Source: Thermoprotei archaeon
GTDB taxonomy: Archaea; Thermoproteota; Thermoprotei; Thermoproteales; B15-G16
DNA: 64,000 nucleotides
Assembly: GCA_003649205.1 (NCBI GenBank)
Contig: QMRC01000003.1
Location: 227,429-291,428, forward strand
Direction: 5' to 3'
In this document: in pieces, positions 25,962 to 36,524 of the stretch
Layout of the letters: each line of letters begins with the position of its first letter
How positions within the stretch are numbered: the first letter of the stretch is position 1
Translations under genes and position numbers: made by a program
The notes under the pieces: model-generated
What the model saw: the letters and a program-made list of their open reading frames with translations, nothing else
What the model was told of the DNA's origin: nothing
The model's database searches: none

Positions 25962-26885
25962 TTACCACCTACCTCTCAACAAATCAACTACCGAGAATAT
26001 AGCTAAGAGAAACCTAATAACCACACTGATCAAGATACCGAGCATGAGTGCTTTAAGGAGCAAACCTCTCGGAACCCTGAACCTACCTAGCTCCAGATTA
26101 CTCCTCTCATAGTTTAAACCTCGAATCAATACAACAGGTATGGACTCACCAGTTTGCCCCATCAAGAGGGCAGCAGTAGCACACAACTCATCAGCAATCA
26201 AGTCAACACCACCATACTTAGATTTACCAAATCTATCGCTCTCACCGAATTTTGCTGTAACAGGAACTATACCTGAGGCACCAATAGCTATATCTAGTGA
26301 ACCAACTCTAAGAACTGATCCTTCAGTATCACTCAGAATAACTGCAACATCACAACCAGTCAGCTCCCTTATCCTATCCCTAATCCCTCTAGCAACTCTA
26401 TCTGGGTCTGATGGTGGTAAGCAAACGTACCCTGAAGGTACATTTGATGTGTCTATTCCAGCATCTGTAGCTACCCTATACCCAACGTCAACGATCATGA
26501 GGTACCTATCACTCTCGATAACTTTTAATGCTCTATCTCTATCACGGGATATGTAGTTCAAAATCGTTGAATGTTTAAGTAGCATATGTGCAGGGAATGC
26601 ACCTAAGATACGTTTAGAGTTCCTAAGTATTAGCTCTACCTCCCATGCTGGTTTGCCAAGGATCCTAGCTATGATCCTAGCCTTAGTACTCGGTCTAACA
26701 TCACTAATCTTCACTAGTAAACCCATAGCCTTAGAAACTACCTTTGATGTCACTACAATGACATCACCATCCCTAATACCAATACCGAGTCTATTAGCTG
26801 ACTCCACAATGGTTCTAGCTAGATCAGTACCTGGAGTGATCTCGGGTAGAGGTATTCCAAATACCTCTAGTTTCCTAACGACCAT
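25962..26885 (-). CDS. cofE: Coenzyme F420:L-glutamate ligase
   Basis: About 307 residues from the ATG at 26885, chosen because GGGGGT lies just upstream; a longer frame starts at 26924. Family signature: IPEITPGTDLARTI-like N-terminus, DGDVIVVTSKVVSKAMG, VILSDTEGSVLRVGSLDIAI and KYGGVDLIADELCATAALLM. It adds glutamates to F420-0. The C-terminal hydrophobic stretch (LMLGILISVVIRFLLAIF) is unusual and could be a membrane helix. Other F420 genes are not in the window. Confidence 0.85.
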   Translation of the reverse strand: MVVRKLEVFGIPLPEITPGTDLARTIVESANRLGIGIRDGDVIVVTSKVVSKAMGLLVKISDVRPSTKARIIARILGKPAWEVELILRNSKRILGAFPAHMLLKHSTILNYISRDRDRALKVIESDRYLMIVDVGYRVATDAGIDTSNVPSGYVCLPPSDPDRVARGIRDRIRELTGCDVAVILSDTEGSVLRVGSLDIAIGASGIVPVTAKFGESDRFGKSKYGGVDLIADELCATAALLMGQTGESIPVVLIRGLNYERSNLELGRFRVPRGLLLKALMLGILISVVIRFLLAIFSVVDLLRGRW

Positions 26886-27001
26886 AGAAACCCCCGGACC
26901 TCTCAGTAGTGAATTTATACACACCTAATACGTACCGACTTAGGAAAAGTGTTATAAGTAACATGTGATACACCTCACAAAAACTACTTAAGGTGATTCC
27001 T

Positions 27002-27712
27002 ATGCCAAGTGAGAAAGTTCTTGAGATAATTAACTCTGTAAAATCTGAAGGTAGGAAAGTACTGACATTTTATGAAGCTATGAGGCTAGCTGCTGAGTAC
27101 GGGTTACCAGTACCGAGAGTATTTCTCGCAAAGAATCCAGATGAAGCTGTTGAATATGCTAAACAAGCGGGTTTTCCTGTTGTGCTTAAGATAGTTTCGC
27201 CAGACATAACTCATAAGTCGGATATTGGTGGTGTTGTGGTTGGGTTAAATAGTGAGGAAGAGGTTAGGAAGTCATTTACGGAAATCATGGAACGGGTTAA
27301 GGTCAAAGCACCAAGTGCTAGAGTTCACGGAATATGTGTACACCACATGGCTCCATATGGAAGGGAAGTCATCATTGGTGGTATCGTTGACGAAACCTTT
27401 GGTCCAGTAATAATGTTTGGTCTTGGAGGAATCTTCGTTGAGATACTTAGAGATGTAACATTTAGATTAGCGCCACTAACTAGAGAAGAAGCTTGGGAAA
27501 TGATTGAGAGTATTAAGGGTGCACCCATACTGAAGGGTTATAGAGGTGAACCGCCAGCAGATCTCGATGCGCTCGTAGATACTATGGTTAAGGCATCTCA
27601 AATGCTCAGCGACCTAGCTGATTACGTTCATCAGCTAGACCTCAATCCAGTGTTCGTATATGAGAAGGGTAGAGGAGTTAAGATCGTTGACGTCAGAGTA
27701 GTGCTCAAGTAA
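27002..27712 (+). CDS. ADP-forming acyl-CoA synthetase, beta (ATP-grasp) subunit
   Basis: About 236 residues from the ATG at 27002 (GGTGAT 4 nt before it; an in-frame GTG lies three codons earlier). ATP-grasp fold with FPVVLKIVSPDITHKSDIGG, VIIGGIVDETFGPVIMFGLG and LDLNPVFVYEKG. In archaea the beta subunit pairs with an alpha subunit to convert acetyl- or aryl-CoA with ADP and phosphate into acid and ATP. The alpha subunit is not adjacent. Overlaps the convergent DUF61 gene by 8 nt. Confidence 0.85.
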   Translation: MPSEKVLEIINSVKSEGRKVLTFYEAMRLAAEYGLPVPRVFLAKNPDEAVEYAKQAGFPVVLKIVSPDITHKSDIGGVVVGLNSEEEVRKSFTEIMERVKVKAPSARVHGICVHHMAPYGREVIIGGIVDETFGPVIMFGLGGIFVEILRDVTFRLAPLTREEAWEMIESIKGAPILKGYRGEPPADLDALVDTMVKASQMLSDLADYVHQLDLNPVFVYEKGRGVKIVDVRVVLK

Positions 27713-28184
27713 GTTTACCCTCTTCCTTCAAGCTTCTAAATTCCTCAAGTAAGTACTTTGTTGAAAATACGTACTGAGTTGTTGTCCTTAACTTTTTCCT
27801 AACCTCACATAGCTGAGACCTGTACAAATACATAGCATCTACCTTCTCAGGTCTAATACCTAGTACCTTAGATATCACCTCGACTTCAAGCACACCCTTA
27901 ACGACACCAACTAACTCACTGAAGGATGGATCTATTTCTATTAGTATTGGGAGGAGAAGCTCATCGGCTCTATCCTCACCAACGATACTGAGTAAGTACT
28001 CCAATTCTCTCCTCTTAAAGACATGCACTCTACCATCTCTACACAGTACATGAGGAATATCTTCCTCTAGTAATTGTTTCAATGTCTTTCTTCTCTGAGG
28101 TAAATGAGCATTAGCTATTCTAAGCTCCTCCTTAAGATACTCCTCAAGAAGTCTATAATCCCGATCATTCACTATACTATACAT
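27705..28184 (-). CDS. DUF61 family protein
   Basis: 159 residues. LRIANAHLPQRRKTLKQLLEE, DGRVHVFKRRELEYL and LEVEVISKVLG with YLYRSQLCEVRKKLRTTTQY reproduce the DUF61 (COG2083) pattern found in nearly all archaea. Function unknown. Its start shares the last base of the atpD stop region, so it is the last gene of the ATP synthase operon here. Confidence 0.85.
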   Translation of the reverse strand: MYSIVNDRDYRLLEEYLKEELRIANAHLPQRRKTLKQLLEEDIPHVLCRDGRVHVFKRRELEYLLSIVGEDRADELLLPILIEIDPSFSELVGVVKGVLEVEVISKVLGIRPEKVDAMYLYRSQLCEVRKKLRTTTQYVFSTKYLLEEFRSLKEEGKLT

Positions 28185-28765
28185 TAACTCCCTCTCCTCC
28201 TACTTAAAACAACCTTAATTCTCTTCAATCTAGCTTTATCCTCTCTCTCCCTCTCCTCGAACTTCATTCTTAAGTACTTGATTGTTGCTTCAATTCGTGG
28301 TATAACAATGTACTCGAGAGCATTGACTCTTCTCCTCATTTTAATGATTTCTAGAGATAGCCTTTCCATTGTCTTCTCAAGCTCTGCTAACTCAATGAGT
28401 TCAGGGAGTAGTTCCCTACATGTTCTAACTGCGTCATCTACGTAGCTAGAAGTTATGTAGAGTGGGTACAGTGGTGGCTTCACCTTAGATTCGAGAACCG
28501 GTACGGAAAGTCCTAAGATATTCCTCGTAGCAACCAGTATGGTCACGTACTTAGGTAGTATAGAGGCAATACTCTCACAGACCTCTAAACCATTCATACC
28601 TAGTGCTAGAGATACCTTGTCATAAGACTTAGCAAGCAGCTCAACAACTCTACTTCTCTTCTCTATTGCTTCTCTAGCATGTACTAAGTACTCATTAACT
28701 AGCAGGGATAATCTATCCTTGAGTATCCTATGTATCTTCCTCGCAAGTGCTAATCTCCTTCTCAA
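28184..28765 (-). CDS. atpD: A-type ATP synthase subunit D (central stalk)
   Basis: 193 residues. Long amphipathic N- and C-terminal helices (LARKIHRILKDRLSLLVNEY ... LEYIVIPRIEATIKYLRMKF) that form the coiled-coil rotor shaft in A/V-type ATPases. LEYIVIPRI is the family signature. It follows atpB by 25 nt. The very basic C-terminus (KVVLSRRRGS) is common in archaeal D subunits. Confidence 0.9.
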   Translation of the reverse strand: MRRRLALARKIHRILKDRLSLLVNEYLVHAREAIEKRSRVVELLAKSYDKVSLALGMNGLEVCESIASILPKYVTILVATRNILGLSVPVLESKVKPPLYPLYITSSYVDDAVRTCRELLPELIELAELEKTMERLSLEIIKMRRRVNALEYIVIPRIEATIKYLRMKFEEREREDKARLKRIKVVLSRRRGS

Positions 28766-28790
28766 ACGAATGAGCTCTATCTTGGTTGGT

Positions 28791-30242
28791 CTAACCCTGA
28801 GTAGACGAAGTGTGTGAGCCAGCTTCTCGACCTCTCCTATATTTTGGATGGTACCTCTCTATTAGCTCAGGTCTAATCAGTTTGAGCTCCTCTTCCGGTA
28901 ACATAGCTAGTAGGTCCCAAGCTAGATCTAGAGTATCCTCAATGGATCTCCTCTCATACTCTCCCTGGTTGATGAACTTCCTCTCAAATACGTCAGCAAA
29001 CTCTAGGTACTTCTTATCTCTTGGACTTAGTGCTTCCATGCCAACAATAGATGCTATCTCTCTCAGGTGACAGCCTTCAGCGTATGCTGCGTAGAGCTGT
29101 CTAAATACGTATGGGTGATCTTCTCGTGTCTTTCCTTCACCAATCCCTTCCTTCATTAGTCTCGAGAGTGATAGGAACACATCAACTGGTGGGTAGATCC
29201 CCTTTCTCTGTAGGTCTCTAGACAGCACTATCTGTCCTTCAGTTATGTAACCAGTGAGGTCAGGTATTGGGTGTGTTATATCGTCATCTGGCATCGTCAG
29301 TATTGGCATTATCGTTATTGAGCCTTTCTTACCCCATATCCTACCTGCTCTCTCGTATATGGTAGCTAGGTCTGTATACATGTAACCTGGGTAACCTCTC
29401 CTACCTGGAACCTCCTCTCTCGCTGCAGATATCTCTCTCAGTGCCTCACAGTAGTTTGTCATGTCTGTGAGTATCACTAGTACGTGCATATCATGGTACC
29501 ATGCTAGGTACTCAGCTGCTGTTAAAGCTGCTCTTGGAGTTGCTATTCTCTGAATGACAGGATCCGCTGCTGTATTTATGAAGACTATTGTCCTATCTAG
29601 GATACCTGCCTCTTTGAAGTTCCTTATGAAGAATGCTGCATCGTCATACGTAACACCTATAGCTGCGAAGACTACGGCGAACTTCTCCTCCTTACCTCTT
29701 ACAGTTGCTTGTCTCACTATCTGTGCGGCTATCCTATTGTGTGGTAGTCCTGAACCTGAGAATATTGGTAACTTCTGACCTCTAACAAGTGAGTTAAGAC
29801 CATCTATAGCTGATATACCTGTCTCAATGAATTCAGAAGGAGGCATTCTCGCTGCTGGATTAATTGGTGCACCGTTGATATCTAGGTACTCTTCAGGTAC
29901 TATCGGTGGTCCGCCATCTATTGGTCTACCGAGACCGTCGAAGATTCTACCCAACATATCTAGTGATACAGGTAGCTTAAGGGTTTCTCCTCTAAACCTT
30001 ACACGGCACTTCACCATATCGACTTCACTTACACCACCGAATACCTGAATCACAGTGACGTCCTTACTAACATCAATTACTTGACCGTACCTAACTTCAC
30101 CACTACCTAGCTCAACCTCAACTATCTCGCCGTACTTAACACCTGGAACAGTCTCAACAAGGAGTAGAGAACCTTTTGTAGCTCTTAGAGATGAGGTTTC
30201 CCTATAGCACAGAGGTACCTTAGGTACCTCCATAGTACTCAT
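28791..30242 (-). CDS. atpB: A-type ATP synthase subunit B (non-catalytic)
   Basis: About 483 residues from the ATG at 30242, just after the atpA stop and preceded by AGGAGGTG; longer in-frame starts would overlap atp[18 protein letters not shown] replaces a functional Walker A, as expected for the non-catalytic B subunit. Conserved blocks [32 protein letters not shown] and [15 protein letters not shown] are intact. Part of the A1 hexamer. Confidence 0.95.
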   Translation of the reverse strand: MSTMEVPKVPLCYRETSSLRATKGSLLLVETVPGVKYGEIVEVELGSGEVRYGQVIDVSKDVTVIQVFGGVSEVDMVKCRVRFRGETLKLPVSLDMLGRIFDGLGRPIDGGPPIVPEEYLDINGAPINPAARMPPSEFIETGISAIDGLNSLVRGQKLPIFSGSGLPHNRIAAQIVRQATVRGKEEKFAVVFAAIGVTYDDAAFFIRNFKEAGILDRTIVFINTAADPVIQRIATPRAALTAAEYLAWYHDMHVLVILTDMTNYCEALREISAAREEVPGRRGYPGYMYTDLATIYERAGRIWGKKGSITIMPILTMPDDDITHPIPDLTGYITEGQIVLSRDLQRKGIYPPVDVFLSLSRLMKEGIGEGKTREDHPYVFRQLYAAYAEGCHLREIASIVGMEALSPRDKKYLEFADVFERKFINQGEYERRSIEDTLDLAWDLLAMLPEEELKLIRPELIERYHPKYRRGREAGSHTSSTQG

Positions 30243-30243
30243 A

Positions 30244-32025
30244 CTACCCAACACCTCCTGCACCAAACTTACTACCTAACTCCATGAACTCTCTCTCAAG
30301 CTCCTTCTCGTACTCCTTAACCTTCTCAACAACCTCTTCATTCCTCATGAACTTCAACCTAGCTATAGTCGTCCTAATGGGTAACTTCCTAATCTCAGCA
30401 ACAGGAATACCGGAATCAACAGCTTTCACACCATGTTCATAGAACTTAATGATTATCCTCAACATAGAGTACGTCTTCTCAGGAGCTGAGTAACAGTCAA
30501 CTGGATCAAATGCGTCCTGCATCAAGAAATCCTCTCTAATCATCCTAGCAACTTCAAGAACTAACTTATCCCTCTCAGGAAGTACCTCAGGACCGACTAA
30601 CCTAACAATTTCCTGTAATTCAGCTTCCCTCTGAAGCAACTCCATAGCCTTATCTCTCAAGTACCTCCAATCCTTACCAACTCTCTCACCCCACCACCTC
30701 TCAACAGTATCAACGTACAGACTATAGCTGATTAACCAGTTGATTGCTGGGAAGTGCCTCCTATTTGCTAGAGCTACATCGAGAGCAAAGAGACATCTAA
30801 CGATTCTGAGTGTGTTTTGTGTAACCGGCTCACTGAAGTCCGCACCTGGTGGCGACACTGCACCAGCTATCGTTACTGAACCTATTCTCCTCGGATTACC
30901 CAGACACACTACCTTACCTGCTCTCTCGTAGAACGAAGCTAGCCTAGACCCTAGGTAAGCAGGGAATCCCTCTTCACCAGGCATCTCCTCTAACCTACCA
31001 CTAATCTCCCTCATTGCCTCCGCCCATCTAGATGTTGAGTCAGCAACTAGAAGCACATTGTAACCCATGTCCCTGAAGTACTCAGCAATTGTAACACCTA
31101 GGAATACACTGGTCTCTCTAGCTGCTACAGGCATATTCGATGTATTTGCTATGAAGATTGCCTTCTCTCTAAGAGGTCTTCCGGATCTTGGATCTCTTAA
31201 CCTGAGAAAGCTGTGAAGTGCATCGGCCATCTCATTGCCTCTCTCACCACAACCAACATATATGTGGATCTGTGCATCAGCCCACTTAGCGAAGGTCTGT
31301 AGTAGAACTGTCTTACCTGTACCGAAACCCCCAGGTACAGCTGCCGTACCACCCTTAGCTAATGGAAATAACATATCTATAACCCTGACTCCTGTTATCA
31401 ACGGCTCATCTGGATCAAGTCTCTGTACATAGGGTCTCGGCTTCCTTATAGGCCACAGCTGGTACATCTTGACCTCATACTTCTCACTACCACGCTCTAC
31501 AATAGCTACAGGTTCCTCAATTGTGTAATCACCTTCAGGAACAACCTCCTTAACAACACCGTAGATACCTGGTGGAACCATTATCTTGTGCTCAACAAGT
31601 GGAGTCTCTTGAACAATACCGATGATATCTCCTTCACCTACCTTATCACCAACCTTCACAAGTGGTTTAAAGTGCCACTTCTTGTCCCTAGGGAGAGAGT
31701 ACTCCTTAACTCCTCTTCTAACGAAAGGACCCACTTTTTCAGTTAATACCGATAACGGTCTCTGTAATCCATCGTAGACCGTGCCAATGATTCCTGGACC
31801 TAATTCAGCACAAAGAGGTCTACCTGTACCAACTACCTTATCACCAACACTTAGACCTGAAGTATCTTCATATACCTGAATTATTGCTCTATCACCATCA
31901 AGACCAATTACCTCACCAATTAACCTATCCTCACCAACCTCAACAACTTCGTAAACCTGAACACCCCTCATACCTTCAGCAATCACTAGAGGTCCTGAGA
32001 TCCTATATATTCGACCAACTACCAC
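30244..32025 (-). CDS. atpA: A-type ATP synthase subunit A (catalytic)
   Basis: 593 residues, normal length without an intein. Walker A is [10 protein letters not shown] (near 235), the catalytic GER loop is GCGERGNEM, and the Walker B strand is [15 protein letters not shown]. The insert domain of about 90 residues (120-210) is present. It makes ATP from ADP and phosphate using the rotary motor. Sits between F and B in the operon, as in other archaea. Confidence 0.97.
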   Translation of the reverse strand: MVVGRIYRISGPLVIAEGMRGVQVYEVVEVGEDRLIGEVIGLDGDRAIIQVYEDTSGLSVGDKVVGTGRPLCAELGPGIIGTVYDGLQRPLSVLTEKVGPFVRRGVKEYSLPRDKKWHFKPLVKVGDKVGEGDIIGIVQETPLVEHKIMVPPGIYGVVKEVVPEGDYTIEEPVAIVERGSEKYEVKMYQLWPIRKPRPYVQRLDPDEPLITGVRVIDMLFPLAKGGTAAVPGGFGTGKTVLLQTFAKWADAQIHIYVGCGERGNEMADALHSFLRLRDPRSGRPLREKAIFIANTSNMPVAARETSVFLGVTIAEYFRDMGYNVLLVADSTSRWAEAMREISGRLEEMPGEEGFPAYLGSRLASFYERAGKVVCLGNPRRIGSVTIAGAVSPPGADFSEPVTQNTLRIVRCLFALDVALANRRHFPAINWLISYSLYVDTVERWWGERVGKDWRYLRDKAMELLQREAELQEIVRLVGPEVLPERDKLVLEVARMIREDFLMQDAFDPVDCYSAPEKTYSMLRIIIKFYEHGVKAVDSGIPVAEIRKLPIRTTIARLKFMRNEEVVEKVKEYEKELEREFMELGSKFGAGGVG

Positions 32026-32037
32026 ATTGATACACCT

Positions 32038-32376
32038 CTAAATCTCAACTTCGAAGCCTATAGTTCTCCTATGTAAATCCTTATACACTTTACGTGCATC
32101 ATAGCCAGCAACCTCGGTTATCCCAGGTAAGAAAACAACAATGGGTGTGAGCTTACCCCGTACCCTCTCAAGCAGATCAGCAACAGCACCCCTATACCTC
32201 TCCTCAACAACTACAACACCAACATCATCCCTCTCAAGAATCTCTTCAAGAGCCTTCCTAGCACTAGCTACATCATAGACCTCGTAATACAATTCAGCGC
32301 CCGCAAACCTCATGACAGAGACCAGAGCTTTACCACCGATAACACATAGCTTGACCTCACGAGCAATAGCCCTCAC
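32038..32376 (-). CDS. atpF: A-type ATP synthase subunit F
   Basis: 112 residues. Rossmann-like: KLCVIGGKALVSVMRFAGA, VGVVVVEERYRGAVADLL and PIVVFLPGITE are the V/A-type F-subunit blocks. It binds the rotor stalk with D. It follows atpC by 6 nt and precedes atpA by 12 nt. Confidence 0.9.
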   Translation of the reverse strand: MRAIAREVKLCVIGGKALVSVMRFAGAELYYEVYDVASARKALEEILERDDVGVVVVEERYRGAVADLLERVRGKLTPIVVFLPGITEVAGYDARKVYKDLHRRTIGFEVEI

Positions 32377-32382
32377 TAAACA

Positions 32383-33447
32383 TCACCTCCTTCTCGGAGA
32401 AAGTAGGAGACTTGAAATCAAAGTTCTCAACACCTTAACCTCCATCTCCTTAAGCATCATTACAGATACAACATCAGAAATCGTGAACTGTGGTCTCTTA
32501 GCTACATACTCAACAATACCCAGGAAGTATTCCTCAACACAACGTTCAAAATCAGTAACCTCACGGACTCTAGCCCTAGACAACTCGCTGTACACCGTTT
32601 CACGAAGTACTCTAGCAAAATCACTAACAGCAATACTAATGAGCTTACTAACCTCACGATCACTAAGCAAGTAACCAGACCTAGGGATAGCTCTCGATAG
32701 TATGTGCTCCTCAACACCCATAACCTTGCACCTAAGTACATTCAACATGAGCTTCAGATCATACTCAACACCAGAGAGAAACTCAAGTACTGGATCGCCG
32801 CAATCCCTCAAATCACAGACATACTGCCAATAAAGTCTAGACTCAATAGGTAGTATGTAGCTAATATCCTTAACCTCTGGGGCCAACTCCTCAATTAGAT
32901 CACCATACCTACCTAAGCCACATTCACGAAGTAACTCAACTAAATCATTAACACTAGCTACTTCACACAACTTAGCTAGCAACCCCCTACTCTCAATAAC
33001 ACCAAGAGGAACAAGATCTTCAACTCTAATCCTAGCACCAGTAACTAGTGAGGTTAAGGAGATGACTATGTTATGTAGGTCATACCTCCTAAGGTAGGTA
33101 TAGATCCTAGATCTCCACTTCTTAGGAATACGACTCATAAGGTAGTGTATTGTGGAAACTAGGTGGGACCACAAAGCCTTAGAGATCTCACCAAAGTTAG
33201 ATCTCTCTATATGGCTGAGAACCACCTTACCGATTTCAGTACCCTTAATAACGGGTATCAACTCTTCAACACTACTCAACCTACCAATCAACCTATGTAG
33301 CGCCTTAACATCACACAACTTACTGAGTACACATTGAGAAGCTGCTGTTGCTGGTACAATATCGGACCTACCTAACCTACATCGATACATTAGTGTATTG
33401 ACTATAGCATACACAGAACTTGGTTTACCGTAGCACTGAAACACCAT
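32383..33447 (-). CDS. atpC: A-type ATP synthase subunit C (d-like)
   Basis: 354 residues, almost all helical, as expected for the funnel-shaped C subunit joining the c-ring to the D/F shaft. Divergent in sequence, as usual; recognisable by position between E and F, by length, and by segments such as YDLKLMLNVLRCKVMGV, which occur in the V-type d/C family. Cysteine content is higher than in most relatives. Confidence 0.85.
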   Translation of the reverse strand: MVFQCYGKPSSVYAIVNTLMYRCRLGRSDIVPATAASQCVLSKLCDVKALHRLIGRLSSVEELIPVIKGTEIGKVVLSHIERSNFGEISKALWSHLVSTIHYLMSRIPKKWRSRIYTYLRRYDLHNIVISLTSLVTGARIRVEDLVPLGVIESRGLLAKLCEVASVNDLVELLRECGLGRYGDLIEELAPEVKDISYILPIESRLYWQYVCDLRDCGDPVLEFLSGVEYDLKLMLNVLRCKVMGVEEHILSRAIPRSGYLLSDREVSKLISIAVSDFARVLRETVYSELSRARVREVTDFERCVEEYFLGIVEYVAKRPQFTISDVVSVMMLKEMEVKVLRTLISSLLLSPRRR

Positions 33448-33452
33448 GGGCT

Positions 33453-34061
33453 TTATCCCTGAAAGAGCAACTTAGCTATATGAGGAAGCAATTTACTTCT
33501 AACCTGCTTCAACCTAGCATCATAAGTATTAACTATCTTGACCTTACCATCTAGAGTCTCAACAACTACACCACCATCAATATCATCTCTAGGTATGACC
33601 TCAGCAATGAACTTACCAACCTCTAAATTACTTCTCAACCGCTCTACAACCTCTAGATCCCTTTTACTAACGTAAATTCTAACACCTGTACCCTCACCAA
33701 CCTCCTTAATGGATTCAAGTATTAGGTTCCTCAGTGAGTTCTCAACATTAAAACCTCTCCTCTCTCGAAGACAACTTTCAACCTCTCTCATCAACTCATC
33801 GAGTATCTTCACCTTCTCACTAGTAATCTTCAAGTACGATTCTCTCCTAGCTTCAGCAATCTTCCTACTAGCTTCAGCTCTGTACTCCTTAATCACCCTC
33901 TCTTTCTCCTCCTTAATCCTTTCACTACGCCTACGTTCGGCCTCCTCAATAATCTTCTTAGCTTCCTCCTCAGCTCTCTCAATAATCTTCTTAGCTTCCT
34001 TCTTAGCTTTCTCCAGTACAGCTGATATTACCTTATCAATACCTGTACTCACGAAGTTCAC
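33453..34061 (-). CDS. atpE: A-type ATP synthase subunit E (peripheral stalk)
   Basis: 202 residues. A long N-terminal helix (residues 12-90, AKKEAKKIIERAEEEAKKII-type repeats) makes the coiled coil with subunit H; a globular alpha/beta head (110-202) binds A1. GTG starts at 34061 (touching the K stop) and at 34052 (with AGGTGA before it) are both possible. Consecutive in the operon. Confidence 0.9.
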   Translation of the reverse strand: MNFVSTGIDKVISAVLEKAKKEAKKIIERAEEEAKKIIEEAERRRSERIKEEKERVIKEYRAEASRKIAEARRESYLKITSEKVKILDELMREVESCLRERRGFNVENSLRNLILESIKEVGEGTGVRIYVSKRDLEVVERLRSNLEVGKFIAEVIPRDDIDGGVVVETLDGKVKIVNTYDARLKQVRSKLLPHIAKLLFQG

Positions 34062-34529
34062 CTACCACCCAATCAATGTGAATCCGAGCAGCGTGAATAC
34101 CATAGCAAGTATTGCGAATAGCTCAATGTACACGATCAGCATGAGGTACTCAGGTGGCATGGTACCAGCTCTAGGTAGAGATGATATTGCATTAGCAGCT
34201 GCCTTACCTTGGTATATAGCTGAGATCAGTTCAACGATACCACACCCTGCACCTAATGCAGCTACCATAGATGCAGTACCCAGTGTTATCGTAGCTGCCT
34301 TAACCTTACTGAGTATGGTGAAGTATATTATGAAGCTATAGAAGCACTGTGTCATAGGTAGTGAAGTTAGCACTATAACGTTTCTTGCTTGTCTCCTATC
34401 TTCTGTAATCACTGCTAATCCAGCGAATACAGCAATAGCGACGCCAATAGCTGAACCTATTGAACCCATAGCTAGTACAGAACTAGCTGTGAGAGCGGTT
34501 AATAGGAGTGCTAATGTGGTGGCTTCCAT
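34062..34529 (-). CDS. atpK: A-type ATP synthase proteolipid, V-type K subunit (two hairpins)
   Basis: 155 residues with four membrane helices (two fused hairpins). The first hairpin has LPMTQ (57-61) where single-hairpin c subunits often carry a carboxylate; only the second hairpin keeps one (E136 in YIELFAIL). Residues equivalent to the Na+ ligands of Enterococcus NtpK (Leu61, Thr64, Gln65, Gln110, Glu139) are L57, T60, Q61, Q107 and E136 here, all kept. This predicts one ion per four helices and perhaps Na+ coupling. The residue comparison is from memory of NtpK. Confidence 0.9.
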   Translation of the reverse strand: MEATTLALLLTALTASSVLAMGSIGSAIGVAIAVFAGLAVITEDRRQARNVIVLTSLPMTQCFYSFIIYFTILSKVKAATITLGTASMVAALGAGCGIVELISAIYQGKAAANAISSLPRAGTMPPEYLMLIVYIELFAILAMVFTLLGFTLIGW

Positions 34530-34547
34530 AGAGGTCCCAAGTAGGTT

Positions 34548-36524
34548 TCACTGACTAGGTTTTAAGTGTATTCTTTTGACTGTTGTGATCTTCAGTGGCG
34601 TGTATTCTATTCCTCCACCTTCGTAGAACTTGGTCAAGAATTCGACGAAGCACAGTCTAAGTGAGTGGGCAAAGCAACCTATAGCGCTGAGTGCTAGGAA
34701 TAGTATGTGAACAGGTATTAGTAGTGCAGTAGCTACAATTATACCAAGACCAAGACCTACGACAGGTACTGATGCCGCTATGGCATTGGCTAGTAAGCTA
34801 CCTATTATGTTCATGCTCCTAGCTAGATAGTACGTTGAAAGTGCTAATCCAGCAATTCTACAGTATGAAAGTACATCACCTAGTAGACCTGTTAGGTCGA
34901 ATACCCACGATATGACACCCATACCCTTGTTCGTGATTATGTGACTTAGTATGAGTAGTCCGAGAGCGAGGTATATACCGGTTACTAGGTTAGATGGTTC
35001 GACGGGTAGTGGGAGATTGATCTTCAGAAGTTTAGTGATGACGTATGGTATGCCGAATAGCTGAAGGAGAAATAGTGCCATCTTGTTTATTGCTAATCCC
35101 CAATTCTTCATAATCATAGCTCTTCTCATGGCTAGTGCATGAGCTAGATCGACGTGAAGTAAACCGATAAGTAGTGAGAGCGCTATTAAGAATCCTGGGT
35201 CTGTCATCTGCTTCACTATGGCTAAGTTCACCTCATGACCAATTATGACACTCGGATCTCCTAAGTACGTACCTGAGAGCACGCCAAATACCATAGCTGA
35301 TATCGCTGCTATCATCAACATCCTCTTAAAGAGCTTAAACCCTTCACTCTCTGGATTTTCAACCAGTTTATCGAGTACGAAGAGTGCTGCAATAAGTAAC
35401 CCAGCACCATAAACGACGTCACATAGCATCAGTCCGTAGAATACCGTGAATGAGTATGCTAGTACAGGTGTAGGATCCCAATCTCCATACCTCGGTACGC
35501 CGTAGAGCTTAGTTAAGAGTTCAAAGGGCTTTACTGCTCTAGGATTTCTCATCTTTGTTGGTGCATCCTTAGCAACTTCATAACTTATGTAGTAGGGAAT
35601 CTTCGATTCTTCGAGAAATCTTGTGAAGTTACTGAACTCCGATACTGGTACCCAACCCCTAACGTAGTTTAGGTACTGTGTTGTAGCTAGCTGAAGAATA
35701 GCTCTCAATCTCTCAATCTTAATCAACAGTAGTTCTCTGACCTTAACTAGGTCCTCAATATTATTCTCGACGACTGACGATATTTCATTTCTGAGCTTGA
35801 TTTCAAGTTCTTGAAGTTCCTTAATCCTTGTACTTAACACATTGAAGTACTCAGAAATGCTGAGTTCAAGTTTCGGTAACTTAACAAGCTTACCACCTAA
35901 CTCCTCAATTAACTTCAGCAACTTATCGTAATCCTCCCTACTACCTGCAATCACAGCAAATACTTTCTCACCATAGGACCCAACATGTACGATAACACTT
36001 TCACGAAGGTACTTAGCTAGTGAAGTAGTGAATCCCTCAAAAGCTGACTTAGGTACACACACTACAACGCAGTACACATACTTGGTAACGATATCTAGAT
36101 CACGTAACTTAGCATTTAACTCACGAAGAGCGTAAACAACCTCATACGTACTACGTAACTCATCCAACTCTCTAGCTAAATTCCTCAGTCTGGAGTCAAT
36201 TTCCTCAATTTCAGAAACTACCTTCTCAATCTTAGGTAGAAGTCTCTTAAGCTCCTCATCAATACTGTACACGAAACGAATCTCAATTACTTTCTCCTCA
36301 CGAAAAAGAGCAATTACAGAATTCAATTTCTCTAAGAGCTTACTAAACCTAGTTATCTCATTCTCAATCTCCTTACGAGCCTCAGCAGGTACCTCCTCCT
36401 TTACCTCAGCTAGATGGAGAACACCACTTCTATGCACGTACTCCATCAGTACATCACGGAAGTCTCTAGGGACAACTAACGTGATCCAGTACATGTCCTC
36501 TGGTCGAGAGATGAGAATAGGCAT
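34548..36524 (-). CDS. atpI: A-type ATP synthase subunit I (a subunit)
   Basis: 658 residues. Cytosolic N-terminal half (1-340) with coiled-coil segments, then about eight membrane helices (345-640). The essential arginine is probably in DVLSYCRIAGLALSTYYLA, the usual position in V/A-type a subunits; GVLSGTYLGDPS and FYGLMLCDVVYGAGL are family blocks. Forms the ion path against the K ring. One-nt overlap with the H-subunit gene. Confidence 0.95.
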   Translation of the reverse strand: MPILISRPEDMYWITLVVPRDFRDVLMEYVHRSGVLHLAEVKEEVPAEARKEIENEITRFSKLLEKLNSVIALFREEKVIEIRFVYSIDEELKRLLPKIEKVVSEIEEIDSRLRNLARELDELRSTYEVVYALRELNAKLRDLDIVTKYVYCVVVCVPKSAFEGFTTSLAKYLRESVIVHVGSYGEKVFAVIAGSREDYDKLLKLIEELGGKLVKLPKLELSISEYFNVLSTRIKELQELEIKLRNEISSVVENNIEDLVKVRELLLIKIERLRAILQLATTQYLNYVRGWVPVSEFSNFTRFLEESKIPYYISYEVAKDAPTKMRNPRAVKPFELLTKLYGVPRYGDWDPTPVLAYSFTVFYGLMLCDVVYGAGLLIAALFVLDKLVENPESEGFKLFKRMLMIAAISAMVFGVLSGTYLGDPSVIIGHEVNLAIVKQMTDPGFLIALSLLIGLLHVDLAHALAMRRAMIMKNWGLAINKMALFLLQLFGIPYVITKLLKINLPLPVEPSNLVTGIYLALGLLILSHIITNKGMGVISWVFDLTGLLGDVLSYCRIAGLALSTYYLARSMNIIGSLLANAIAASVPVVGLGLGIIVATALLIPVHILFLALSAIGCFAHSLRLCFVEFLTKFYEGGGIEYTPLKITTVKRIHLKPSQ

